NCBI RefSeq assembly: GCF_036226885.1
Contig: NZ_CP109027.1
Coordinates: 7,192,001 to 7,256,000, forward strand
From: Streptomyces sp. NBC_00663
Lineage (GTDB): Bacteria > Actinomycetota > Actinomycetes > Streptomycetales > Streptomycetaceae
DNA length: 64,000 nt
Direction of reading: 5' to 3'
Positions 57,399 through 64,000 of this stretch are shown here, piece by piece (within the stretch, counting starts at the first letter, position 1; each line of letters begins with the position of its first letter). Both the position numbers and the translations under genes were made by a program. The notes beneath the pieces were generated by a model, which was not told the DNA's origin, ran no database searches, and saw only the letters and a program-made list of their open reading frames with translations.

Positions 57399-58173
57399 CC
57401 CCCACGGCGTACCCCAGCACCCCCAGCACCAGCCCCGCGCCCACGCCGAAGCACAGCGTCGGGATCAGTTCCCAGGGCCTCGCGGTGGCCCCCCAGTAGG
57501 CCCACCACCGCGAGGCCCGCTGCACCGCCGCGACCAGCACACAGCCGCCGATGACGACCCCGGCCCACCACCGGTCGCGCGGCGAGAGCGCCGGCACCCC
57601 CGAAGGCTCGCTCGCCGGCAGTCGCCGTACCGCTCCCACCACGAACACGGCGATCACGACCGCCGCCACCGCCGAACTGCCGTACTGGAGATACCAGTAC
57701 AGCGGCGATCCCGCGATCGTCTCGCCGAGCACGGGGAACAACCGCATCCCCCACCGGTCGTGGTGCGTGAACGCGTCCCACACGACATGCGTCAACGCCC
57801 CCAGCGCCGCCGACACGTACCACCGCGCCACCAGCGCCGGCCGCACACGCGCGCGTGGCGCCCCGCAGCGCAGCAGCGCCGCCACCCGCCCCTGCCGCGT
57901 CCTCGGCAGCAGCGCCACCAGCGGCTCCCGGATGAGCAGCCACAGCCCCACCAACGCCCACGCGACGAGCACGTCGACGGTGAAGACGCCCGGGAAGGAA
58001 TGCGTGACGTTCCCGAACTCCATCGCCTCGGAGAACGCGCTGGCCGCGAAGTACGTCATGTCGGGAGCGAAGGAACCCGCCACGAGAACGGCCGGAATCA
58101 ACCGCCCCCGCCCGGTTCCGTCGGCACGCACGACCGGTAACACGGCCGCCGCGTGGCTGAGGGTGAACGGCAA
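57319..58173 (-). CDS. DUF4184 family membrane protein
   Basis: 284 aa from TTG 58173, chosen because GGGAGG lies five bases upstream and it opens with PFTLSHAAAVLP, the DUF4184 start. Six or so membrane helices with conserved acidic and His positions (GSFAPDMTYFA, HSFPGVFTVDV, GALTHVVWDAFTHHDRWG), recalling metal-dependent membrane hydrolases of the YdjM/DUF457 type. The role is not known. The 3' end overlaps the preceding small gene. Confidence 0.8.
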   Translation of the reverse strand: MPFTLSHAAAVLPVVRADGTGRGRLIPAVLVAGSFAPDMTYFAASAFSEAMEFGNVTHSFPGVFTVDVLVAWALVGLWLLIREPLVALLPRTRQGRVAALLRCGAPRARVRPALVARWYVSAALGALTHVVWDAFTHHDRWGMRLFPVLGETIAGSPLYWYLQYGSSAVAAVVIAVFVVGAVRRLPASEPSGVPALSPRDRWWAGVVIGGCVLVAAVQRASRWWAYWGATARPWELIPTLCFGVGAGLVLGVLGYAVGVRAWRPVRVPGGPDRTGREPSRPGRR

Positions 58174-58254
58174 GAGGCCTCCCAAGGCAGCGAACGGATC
58201 GGCCCAGTATGGCCAACTGGTGAAAAGCGGGCACGAACGGGTGCCCGAGCAAAG

Positions 58255-58378
58255 CAAGTTGCCGTAGGGTCGCCTGGGCCCCTCCGCCGGGCAGCGGAGC
58301 GGGCCAGCGGAACCGAACACAAGAACAACGCACGGAAAAGCTCCACGAGGGCAACCCGCGCCGCGGGTCGATCGTCAC
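58255..58378 (+). promoter_or_regulatory. Likely c-di-AMP (ydaO-type) riboswitch
   Basis: The leader of the lytic transglycosylase gene contains GTAGGGTCGCC, CCAGCGGAACCGAACACAAG, GAAAAGCTCCACGAGGGCAA and CCCGCGCCGCGGGTCGATCG. Order and wording resemble ydaO-type leaders before streptomycete cell-wall hydrolase genes as I recall them. Such RNAs lower expression when c-di-AMP is high. Call based on remembered motif blocks, not on a covariance model. Confidence 0.55.
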
Positions 58379-58438
58379 ACCATGACGAGCACGTCGGACG
58401 GAGACGGGCGCTCGGCGTCCACGGGAGGGGTTCACTTT

Positions 58439-60163
58439 ATGTCGGCGCAATTCGGCAGGAGGCTGCGCAAGGGGGCGGTGGCCACCACCGTCGCCGCCGC
58501 GGCGGTCGCGGCACTGTCAGCGTCCCAGGCACCCGATGTGTCGGTGGACGACAACGGCAGATCGACCACCGCCGACGCCCAGCCCACTCCCGACGCGAGC
58601 GACGACGACGGCGCGACCGGCGGCTCGCCGTACTGGATGGACCTCCCGCCCCTCAACAGCCCGAGCCCCACGCCGGGCGCCGGCAGCGGTGACACCGCCG
58701 CCACGGGCACCGGTGAGGCGGGCATCCCCGCGACCGTCCTCGACGCCTACAAGAAGGCCGCGGCGGCCCTCCAGGAGTCCAAGCCCGGCTGCAACCTGCC
58801 CTGGCAACTCCTCGCCGCCATCGGCAAGGTCGAGTCCGGCCAGGCCCGCGGCGGCCGCGTCACCGCCGACGGCACCACGATCGACCCGATCCTCGGCCCC
58901 CAGCTGGACGGCAACGGCTTCGCCCTCATCCCGGACACCGACAACGGCGTCTACGACGGCAACAGCACGTACGACCAGGCCGTCGGCCCCATGCAGTTCA
59001 TCCCCTCCACCTGGGAGTGGGCCGGCCGCGACGGCAACGACGACGGCAAGAAGGACCCCAACAACATCTACGACGCGGCCCTCGCCGCCGGCCACTACCT
59101 GTGCCGCAACGGCTGGGACCTGTCCGCGCAGGCGGACATGAACAGCGCGATCCTCAGCTACAACAAGTCGCAGGACTATCTCAACACGGTCCTGTCGTGG
59201 CTGGAGTACTACCGCAAGGGCACCCACGAGATCCCCGACGGCACCGGCTCGCTGCCCGGCAACCGCAGCGACGACAACGACACGACGAGCCCCTCGCCGT
59301 CGCCCGTCCCGCCGTCGACGCCCGGCACTCCGAGTACTCCGAACACGCCCAGTACGCCGAGTACGCCGAGTACGCCGGGGACGCCCAGCACCCCGTCGCA
59401 GCCCAGCACGCCCAGCCCCTCGCCCACCCCGACCGACACGGTGGACCACCTGGAGGACGCGGGCACCGCCAAGCTCACCGCGCAGGCCGGCGACGCGTTC
59501 ACCAAGCGGATCAGCACCCGCGCCGAGACCTCGGCCGGCAAGGCCGTCGGCAAGGTCCGTATCCGCTTCACCATCGTCGGCTCCACCGACACCACCTTCA
59601 CCGGTGGCGAGAGCGTCGCCACGATCGTCACCAACAGCGCGGGCGTCGCCGTCGCGCCCGCCCTGAAGGCCGGCGAGAAGACGGGCGACTTCACCGTCCG
59701 CGCCACCGTCGTGGGCCGCGCGGTCGCCGGCCTCGACTACAAGGCCACCGTCACCGAGCGCGTCGCCGACACCCTCGTCCGCACCAGCGACACCGCGCTG
59801 ACCTGCACCCCGGGCGGCGAGTTCGCCGACCAGGTCGAGGTCAAGGCGACGTACGACGGCGCCGTCGCGGACGGCGTCGCCGCCACCGCCACCCTGATCA
59901 CCTCGGCGGACGACACCACCGAGAACACCAAGGGCCCCTACTTCAAGGACGCGGACGGCAAGACCGTACGCACCCTGACCGGCCTGGAGACGGACGCGAA
60001 CGGCCTGCTGAAGCTGCCGAAGCTCTACTCCGACGACACCACCGGCACGTTCCTGCTCCGCGTCAACACCGCGGGCGGCGCGGTCCTGACCGTCGAACTG
60101 ACGGTCGCGGCGGCAGCCGAGCCGACCGAGTCGCCGAGCCCCTCGGCCAGCCCCAGCGCGTAG
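58439..60163 (+). CDS. Secreted lytic transglycosylase with Pro/Ser/Thr linker and Ig-like domains
   Basis: 574 aa from ATG 58439 (GGGAGGGG upstream). A signal-type N-terminus (RRLRKGAVATTVAAAAVAALSASQA) leads to a lytic transglycosylase domain. The catalytic Glu is in LLAAIGKVESGQA, followed by AVGPMQFIPSTWEWAGRDGNDDGKKDPNNIYDAALAAGHYLC. A linker of repeated Ser-Thr-Pro units (about 59280-59430) and two beta-sandwich-like regions complete it. It cleaves peptidoglycan glycan strands, probably in growth or germination, and lies under a likely c-di-AMP riboswitch. Confidence 0.9.
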   Translation: MSAQFGRRLRKGAVATTVAAAAVAALSASQAPDVSVDDNGRSTTADAQPTPDASDDDGATGGSPYWMDLPPLNSPSPTPGAGSGDTAATGTGEAGIPATVLDAYKKAAAALQESKPGCNLPWQLLAAIGKVESGQARGGRVTADGTTIDPILGPQLDGNGFALIPDTDNGVYDGNSTYDQAVGPMQFIPSTWEWAGRDGNDDGKKDPNNIYDAALAAGHYLCRNGWDLSAQADMNSAILSYNKSQDYLNTVLSWLEYYRKGTHEIPDGTGSLPGNRSDDNDTTSPSPSPVPPSTPGTPSTPNTPSTPSTPSTPGTPSTPSQPSTPSPSPTPTDTVDHLEDAGTAKLTAQAGDAFTKRISTRAETSAGKAVGKVRIRFTIVGSTDTTFTGGESVATIVTNSAGVAVAPALKAGEKTGDFTVRATVVGRAVAGLDYKATVTERVADTLVRTSDTALTCTPGGEFADQVEVKATYDGAVADGVAATATLITSADDTTENTKGPYFKDADGKTVRTLTGLETDANGLLKLPKLYSDDTTGTFLLRVNTAGGAVLTVELTVAAAAEPTESPSPSASPSA

Positions 60164-60180
60164 TTTTCCCGTACGACCAC

Positions 60181-60210
60181 GACGGCGCCCTTCTTCGGAG
60201 GGGCGCCGTC
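60181..60210 (+). terminator. Terminator after the lytic transglycosylase gene
   Basis: GACGGCGCCCTTC (60181-60193) and GAGGGGCGCCGTC (60198-60210) form a 13-bp stem with one U-G pair and a stable TTCG tetraloop. Confidence 0.9.
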
Positions 60211-60299
60211 CTCGTGTGCGACGTGTTCTCATCTCGGTCGCCCGTTGCTACCGTGCCGGACCTGACGATGTATCAGCTCCAGTCCGTCGGGAGGCCGTC

Positions 60300-60434
60300 A
60301 TGCGTGCCCTGATCGCCGCCGCGATCGGCCTGGCCGTCGCGCTCGCCCTGGTGTTCACGATCACCGCGATGGGCTCGCCGGCCGGCAGGACATCGCCCGA
60401 GCCGCTGCTCACCACCGTGCCGTCACACCCGTAA
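60300..60434 (+). CDS. 44-aa membrane peptide
   Basis: ATG 60300 with GGGAGG six bases upstream. MRALIAAAIGLAVALALVFTITAMGSPAG is one hydrophobic helix, followed by a short Ser/Pro/Thr tail. It resembles a very small Streptomyces protein family annotated SPW_0924, as I recall. It lies 21 bp before the DUF3068 gene and is probably its operon partner. Function unknown. Confidence 0.65.
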   Translation: MRALIAAAIGLAVALALVFTITAMGSPAGRTSPEPLLTTVPSHP

Positions 60435-60455
60435 CCGCCCGGGAGGGAGGCCGAG

Positions 60456-61445
60456 ATGCGCCGCAAGGCCGGCCTGATCCTGCTCGCCCTCGCCGTGTTC
60501 TTCGCGGCACTGTCCCCGATGCTGCGCTGGTACGCCTTCCCGCGCCTGGCCAAGGTCCCGGCCGACCAGTACCAGGACATGGTCCTGGAGGCGAAGGACG
60601 CCACCCTCGTCGACAACGCGTTGCAGGAGAAGAAGGTCTCCAAGATCACCATCGTGCAGACCCTCAAGGGCAACGTGGAGGCCTCGGAGAAGATCGAGAA
60701 GACGCTGGGCCGGGACGTCGTCGTCTGGGACAGCCTGTCCTACGCCCAGGACCCCGACGGCAAGATGGTCGCCTACATCCCCGAGCGCTACATCTTCGAC
60801 GCGCACAGCCAGGCCCCCGTCCACGCCACCGGCGAGATGGTCGACGGTGACCCGGTCAAACGCGAGGGCATCGAGTTCAAGTGGCCCTTCCTGACCGAGA
60901 AGCGGGACTACGAGTACTTCGACGCCCAGACCCGCACCAGCAGCCCCATCCACTACAAGGGGACGCAGAACTTCCGCGGCCTGGAGGTCTACTACTTCGA
61001 GCAGACCATCCCCTGGACCCAGGTGGAGTTCCCCAAGAAGCTGCCGGTCGCGGGCATCACCCCCGAACAGATCGCCAAGACGGGTACGACCCGCTGGTAC
61101 ACCACGGTCCGCAAGTTCTGGGTCGAGCCCGTCACCGGCGCCCCCGTCTACGGCGAGGAGATCCACAAGGAGGAACTCCGCGGCGGCACCCTCCTCGGCG
61201 ACCGCCAGAAGGTCACCGCGTTCGACGGCCATGTGAAGATGCGCGAGGACTACATCGAGCACACGGTCGCCATGGTCAAGTCCAACCGGCTGCTGGTCCT
61301 GATGATGACGACGTACCTCCCCTGGGGCTTCCTGACCCTCGGAGTCCTGCTCCTCGCCCTGTCCCTGTGGCTGGAGGCCCGCGGCCGCCGCCCGGACGAC
61401 CCCGTGCCCACGACCGCGGACGAACCGGAACCGGTCACCGCCTGA
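60456..61445 (+). CDS. DUF3068 membrane protein
   Basis: 329 aa. An N-terminal helix (GLILLALAVFFAALSPMLRWYAFPRLAKVP) and a C-terminal helix (YLPWGFLTLGVLLLALSLWL) flank an outside beta-rich domain: VWDSLSYAQDPDGKMVAYIPERYIFDAHSQAPVHATGEMVDG and FKWPFLTEKRDYEYFDAQTR. This is the DUF3068/PorA-like family of actinobacteria; its role is not established to my knowledge. Its 3' end overlaps convergent hrpB by 11 bp. Confidence 0.88.
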   Translation: MRRKAGLILLALAVFFAALSPMLRWYAFPRLAKVPADQYQDMVLEAKDATLVDNALQEKKVSKITIVQTLKGNVEASEKIEKTLGRDVVVWDSLSYAQDPDGKMVAYIPERYIFDAHSQAPVHATGEMVDGDPVKREGIEFKWPFLTEKRDYEYFDAQTRTSSPIHYKGTQNFRGLEVYYFEQTIPWTQVEFPKKLPVAGITPEQIAKTGTTRWYTTVRKFWVEPVTGAPVYGEEIHKEELRGGTLLGDRQKVTAFDGHVKMREDYIEHTVAMVKSNRLLVLMMTTYLPWGFLTLGVLLLALSLWLEARGRRPDDPVPTTADEPEPVTA

Positions 61446-63966
61446 GGCGCGCGTTCGTGTGCCGCGTGGGCTCGGCGGCGGCCGGGTCCTCCGGCCAAGG
61501 ATGCTTCGGATACCGGCCGCGCAGCTCCGCCCGTACGCCCTTGTAGCCGTCCTTCCAGAAGGAGGCGAGATCGGCGGTGACGGCCGCGGGCCGCCCGGCG
61601 GGGGAGAGGAGATGGACGAGCAGGGGCACCCCGGCGATCCGCGGCGACTCCTGAAGCCCGAACATCTCCTGCACCTTGACGGCGAGAACCGGCTGTTCCG
61701 GCTCCGCGTAGTCGATCCGGATCCTGGACCCGCTCGGCACGGCGATCCGCTCGGGAGCGAGCTCGTCGAGCCGCCCCGCCTCACCCGACGCCCACGGAAG
61801 CAGCCGGTTCAACCCCTCCCCGGCGTCGATCCGCGCCAGATCGCTCCGCCGCCGCGCCCGGCTCAGCTCCGGCTCCAACCACTCGTCCACGCGCGCGTGG
61901 AGCGCGTCATCGGACACATCGGGCCAGGGCGCGCCGAGGTGCAGACGCAGAAAGGCGAGCCGCTGCCGCAGTACGCGGGCCTCCGGCGACCAGCGCAACA
62001 ACCCCAGCCCCTCCTGCCGCAGCCCTTCGAGCAGCGCCTCGCGTACGAGGGTGGCGTCGGCGTCCTTCAACGGCCGCGCGGTCAGTTCGATCGCCCCGAG
62101 CCGCTCGACCCGCCGCGCGACGACGTCCCCGCCGGCCCAGTGGACCTCCTGAGCCTCGGAGTACATCGACGCGCAGGCCGCCCGCGCCGTCTCCTCGTCC
62201 ACACTCGCGGCGAGCTGCACACGCGCGTGCCCTCTCCCGACGGGCCGATCGGCGACGGCCACCGCGATCCAGGGGGCACCCCGGAGCGCGGAACCCTCCG
62301 GAAGTTCGGCACGGGTACCGGACGCCATGAGATAGGAGCCGCCGTCGGCCTTGGCGACACGCTCGGGGAAGGCGAGGGCGGCGACGAGGCCGGCAAGTCG
62401 GTCGTCGCCGCTCGCCCGCTCGGCCCCGGGGTGCGCCGCTCCCGGAAGGGAGCCATGGACGGGCGGGTGCGAAGACCCCGTGGAGACGGACCGCAGCCGC
62501 CGCACCTCCGCCCGCCACCGCCCCGCATAGGCGTCACCCCCACGCCGAGCGGCCCGAAGGGCACCCGCGAGATCGTCGCCGTACTCCCGAGGAACGTCCT
62601 CCGACAGCAGCGCCACCACCTCCGCGGCGTCCCCGGGAGCATCCAGCAGCGCCCGCCCCAGCCGGGGATGCAGTCCCATCCGGGCCAGTCGCACGCCCCG
62701 CTCCGTGGCCCGCCCGGCGGAGTCCACCGCGTTCACCGCCGCGAGAGCGCCCCGCGCCGCCGCCATCGCCCCGTCCGGCGGCGGATCCAGCAACGCCAGC
62801 CCCGACGCGTCGGGATCGCCCCAGCAGGCCGCCTGGAGCGCGAACGCCGTCAGGTCGGCCACCTTGATCTCCGGCGCCGGGAACAACGGAAGACGCGCGT
62901 CCTCCGCCTCGGCCCAGCACCGGTACACCGCCCCAGGCGCCTCACGCCCGGCCCGGCCCGCCCGCTGCCGCCCGGCCGCCCGCGAGGCCCGCACGGTCGT
63001 CAGCGCGCTCAGCCCGCGCGCGTGATCCACCCGCGGCTCCCGGGCCAGCCCGGAGTCCACGACCACCCGAACCCCGGGAACCGTCAGCGAGGACTCGGCG
63101 ACGGACGTCGCCAGCACCACCCGCCGCCGCTCCGCCGGAGCCAGCACCGCGTCCTGCACGGCCGCCGGTGCACGCCCGTGCACCTGGAGCACCTCTACGT
63201 CCCCGAGGCCGCCCAGCTGTCCGGCGACCCGCGCGATCTCCCCGACGCCCGGCAGGAAGCACAGCACGTCCCCCGTCCGCTCGGTCAGCGCCCGCCGCAC
63301 CACCGACGCCACATGCGCGAGCAGCGCCGGATCGACCCGCATCCCGTGCGGCGGCCGGACCGGCCTGACCGGCGGCGCCCACACCACGTCCACCGGATAC
63401 GAGACCCCCGCCGCCGCCACGACCGGCGCACCGCCCAGCAGCCGCGCCCAGCCCTGCGCGTCCGTCGTCGCCGACGCGGCCACCAGCCGCAGCTCCGGCC
63501 GCAGGGCCTGCCGTACGTCCCACAGGAAGGCGGCGGACGTGTCCGCGTCCAGATGCCGTTCGTGGCACTCGTCCAGCACGACCACGTCCACGCCCGTGAG
63601 TTCCTGGTCCCGCTGAAGCCGCTGGAGCAGCACGCCGGTCGTGACGACCTCCACGCGTGTGTGCCGCCCGACGACCCGCTCCCCGCGCACGGTGTAGCCG
63701 ACGCTGTCGCCTGCCTTCTCGCCCAGCAGCCACGCCATCCGCCGGGCGGCGGCACGGGCGGCGATACGACGCGGCTCGGCCACGACCACGCGCCGCGCGG
63801 GAGCGTCGGTGTCCAGGAGACCCGCCAGGACCAGCGGCACCAGGGTGGTCTTGCCGGTGCCGGGCGGCGCGACGAGGACGGCGGTGCCGTGGTCGTCCAG
63901 CGCCGTACGCAGCGCGGGCAGGGCGGAACGTACGGGCAACCGGTCGAGAGCGTCGCTGCGGATCAC
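61435..63966 (-). CDS. hrpB: ATP-dependent helicase HrpB (DEAH/DECH box)
   Basis: 843 aa from GTG 63966 (VIRSDALDRLPVRSALPALR); GTG 63984 is also possible, and neither has a strong ribosome site. Walker A APPGTGKTTLVPL, DECH box VVLDECHERHLD, motif III ASATTDAQ, motif VI GRQRAGRAGR. The C-terminal HrpB domain includes RLPWASGEAGRLDEL and the lysine-rich end FWKDGYKGVRAELRGRYPKHPWPEDP. An RNA-helicase-like protein of unclear role. It lies complete against the right edge of the window. Confidence 0.92.
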   Translation of the reverse strand: MIRSDALDRLPVRSALPALRTALDDHGTAVLVAPPGTGKTTLVPLVLAGLLDTDAPARRVVVAEPRRIAARAAARRMAWLLGEKAGDSVGYTVRGERVVGRHTRVEVVTTGVLLQRLQRDQELTGVDVVVLDECHERHLDADTSAAFLWDVRQALRPELRLVAASATTDAQGWARLLGGAPVVAAAGVSYPVDVVWAPPVRPVRPPHGMRVDPALLAHVASVVRRALTERTGDVLCFLPGVGEIARVAGQLGGLGDVEVLQVHGRAPAAVQDAVLAPAERRRVVLATSVAESSLTVPGVRVVVDSGLAREPRVDHARGLSALTTVRASRAAGRQRAGRAGREAPGAVYRCWAEAEDARLPLFPAPEIKVADLTAFALQAACWGDPDASGLALLDPPPDGAMAAARGALAAVNAVDSAGRATERGVRLARMGLHPRLGRALLDAPGDAAEVVALLSEDVPREYGDDLAGALRAARRGGDAYAGRWRAEVRRLRSVSTGSSHPPVHGSLPGAAHPGAERASGDDRLAGLVAALAFPERVAKADGGSYLMASGTRAELPEGSALRGAPWIAVAVADRPVGRGHARVQLAASVDEETARAACASMYSEAQEVHWAGGDVVARRVERLGAIELTARPLKDADATLVREALLEGLRQEGLGLLRWSPEARVLRQRLAFLRLHLGAPWPDVSDDALHARVDEWLEPELSRARRRSDLARIDAGEGLNRLLPWASGEAGRLDELAPERIAVPSGSRIRIDYAEPEQPVLAVKVQEMFGLQESPRIAGVPLLVHLLSPAGRPAAVTADLASFWKDGYKGVRAELRGRYPKHPWPEDPAAAEPTRHTNARLRR

Positions 63967-64000
63967 CTGACCAGTCTGGTGCACGCCGCTATCGTCACCG

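Noticed and set aside
59280..59440. Regularly spaced repeats in the transglycosylase gene, possibly CRISPR-like
   Set aside because: They are in-frame codons for a Ser-Thr-Pro linker with a short period and no unique spacers.

Overview
The window is high-GC (about 70%) actinobacterial chromosome. Codon use, strong GGAGG-type ribosome sites, frequent GTG/TTG starts, ATGA/GTGA start-stop overlaps and the gene families (gltBD, pyk, pdtaR, livKHMGF, polA, chitosanase, hrpB) point to Streptomyces. No phage, insertion sequence, CRISPR array or plasmid function was seen. Most of the window reads as core chromosome carrying several accessory modules.

Left to right: (1) 1-6455, a regulatory leader and gltBD (glutamate synthase). 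(2) 6567-15.0 kb, a cell-surface polysaccharide region. One leftward operon encodes a small membrane protein, a family-2 glycosyltransferase, a UDP-GlcNAc 2-epimerase and a secreted lectin-like protein. Divergent from it are a secreted DUF2334 polysaccharide deacetylase and a GH113-like lipoprotein. These converge on a chitosanase gene that is coupled to a rhomboid protease. (3) 15.06-17.5 kb, a vWA protein and an orphan second cytochrome b (qcrB-like) gene. (4) 17.5-27.2 kb, an eleven-gene steroid ring C/D (HIP) degradation cluster: ipdE1E2, ipdF, kstR2, fadA6, ipdC, ipdB, ipdA, echA20 and two SDRs. Gene order follows the Mycobacterium tuberculosis Rv3548c-Rv3560c region, and two near-identical palindromic operators sit in the two divergent promoter gaps. 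(5) 27.2-31.95 kb, a zincin metalloprotease, a GH35 beta-galactosidase with a divergent AraC regulator, chorismate mutase and a lone receiver protein. (6) 32.0-37.6 kb, an M1 aminopeptidase, then an orphan DesA/DesB-like pair (PLP decarboxylase plus lysine/ornithine N-hydroxylase). The decarboxylase gene carries an in-frame REP-like palindromic insertion. (7) 37.7-43.4 kb, a small secreted protein, a Tat-exported 5'-nucleotidase, a SIMPL protein, pyruvate kinase, an unusual tRNA with a Leu CAA anticodon and an ANTAR regulator (pdtaR). (8) 43.4-49.15 kb, the livKHMGF branched-chain amino acid importer. (9) 49.4-64 kb, a lipoprotein/membrane protein pair, a thioesterase, a molybdopterin oxidoreductase, a repeat-rich gap, polA, a DUF4184 membrane protein, a lytic transglycosylase behind a likely c-di-AMP riboswitch, a DUF3068 protein and the helicase hrpB.

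The two most coherent accessory systems are the polysaccharide region (synthase, small partner, precursor epimerase, deacetylase and two hydrolases, laid out like a split ica/pga or pel system) and the KstR2-type steroid regulon. In the latter, one regulator gene and two operators could control all eleven genes. Starts were chosen from ribosome sites, family N-termini and overlaps; several could move by a few codons.
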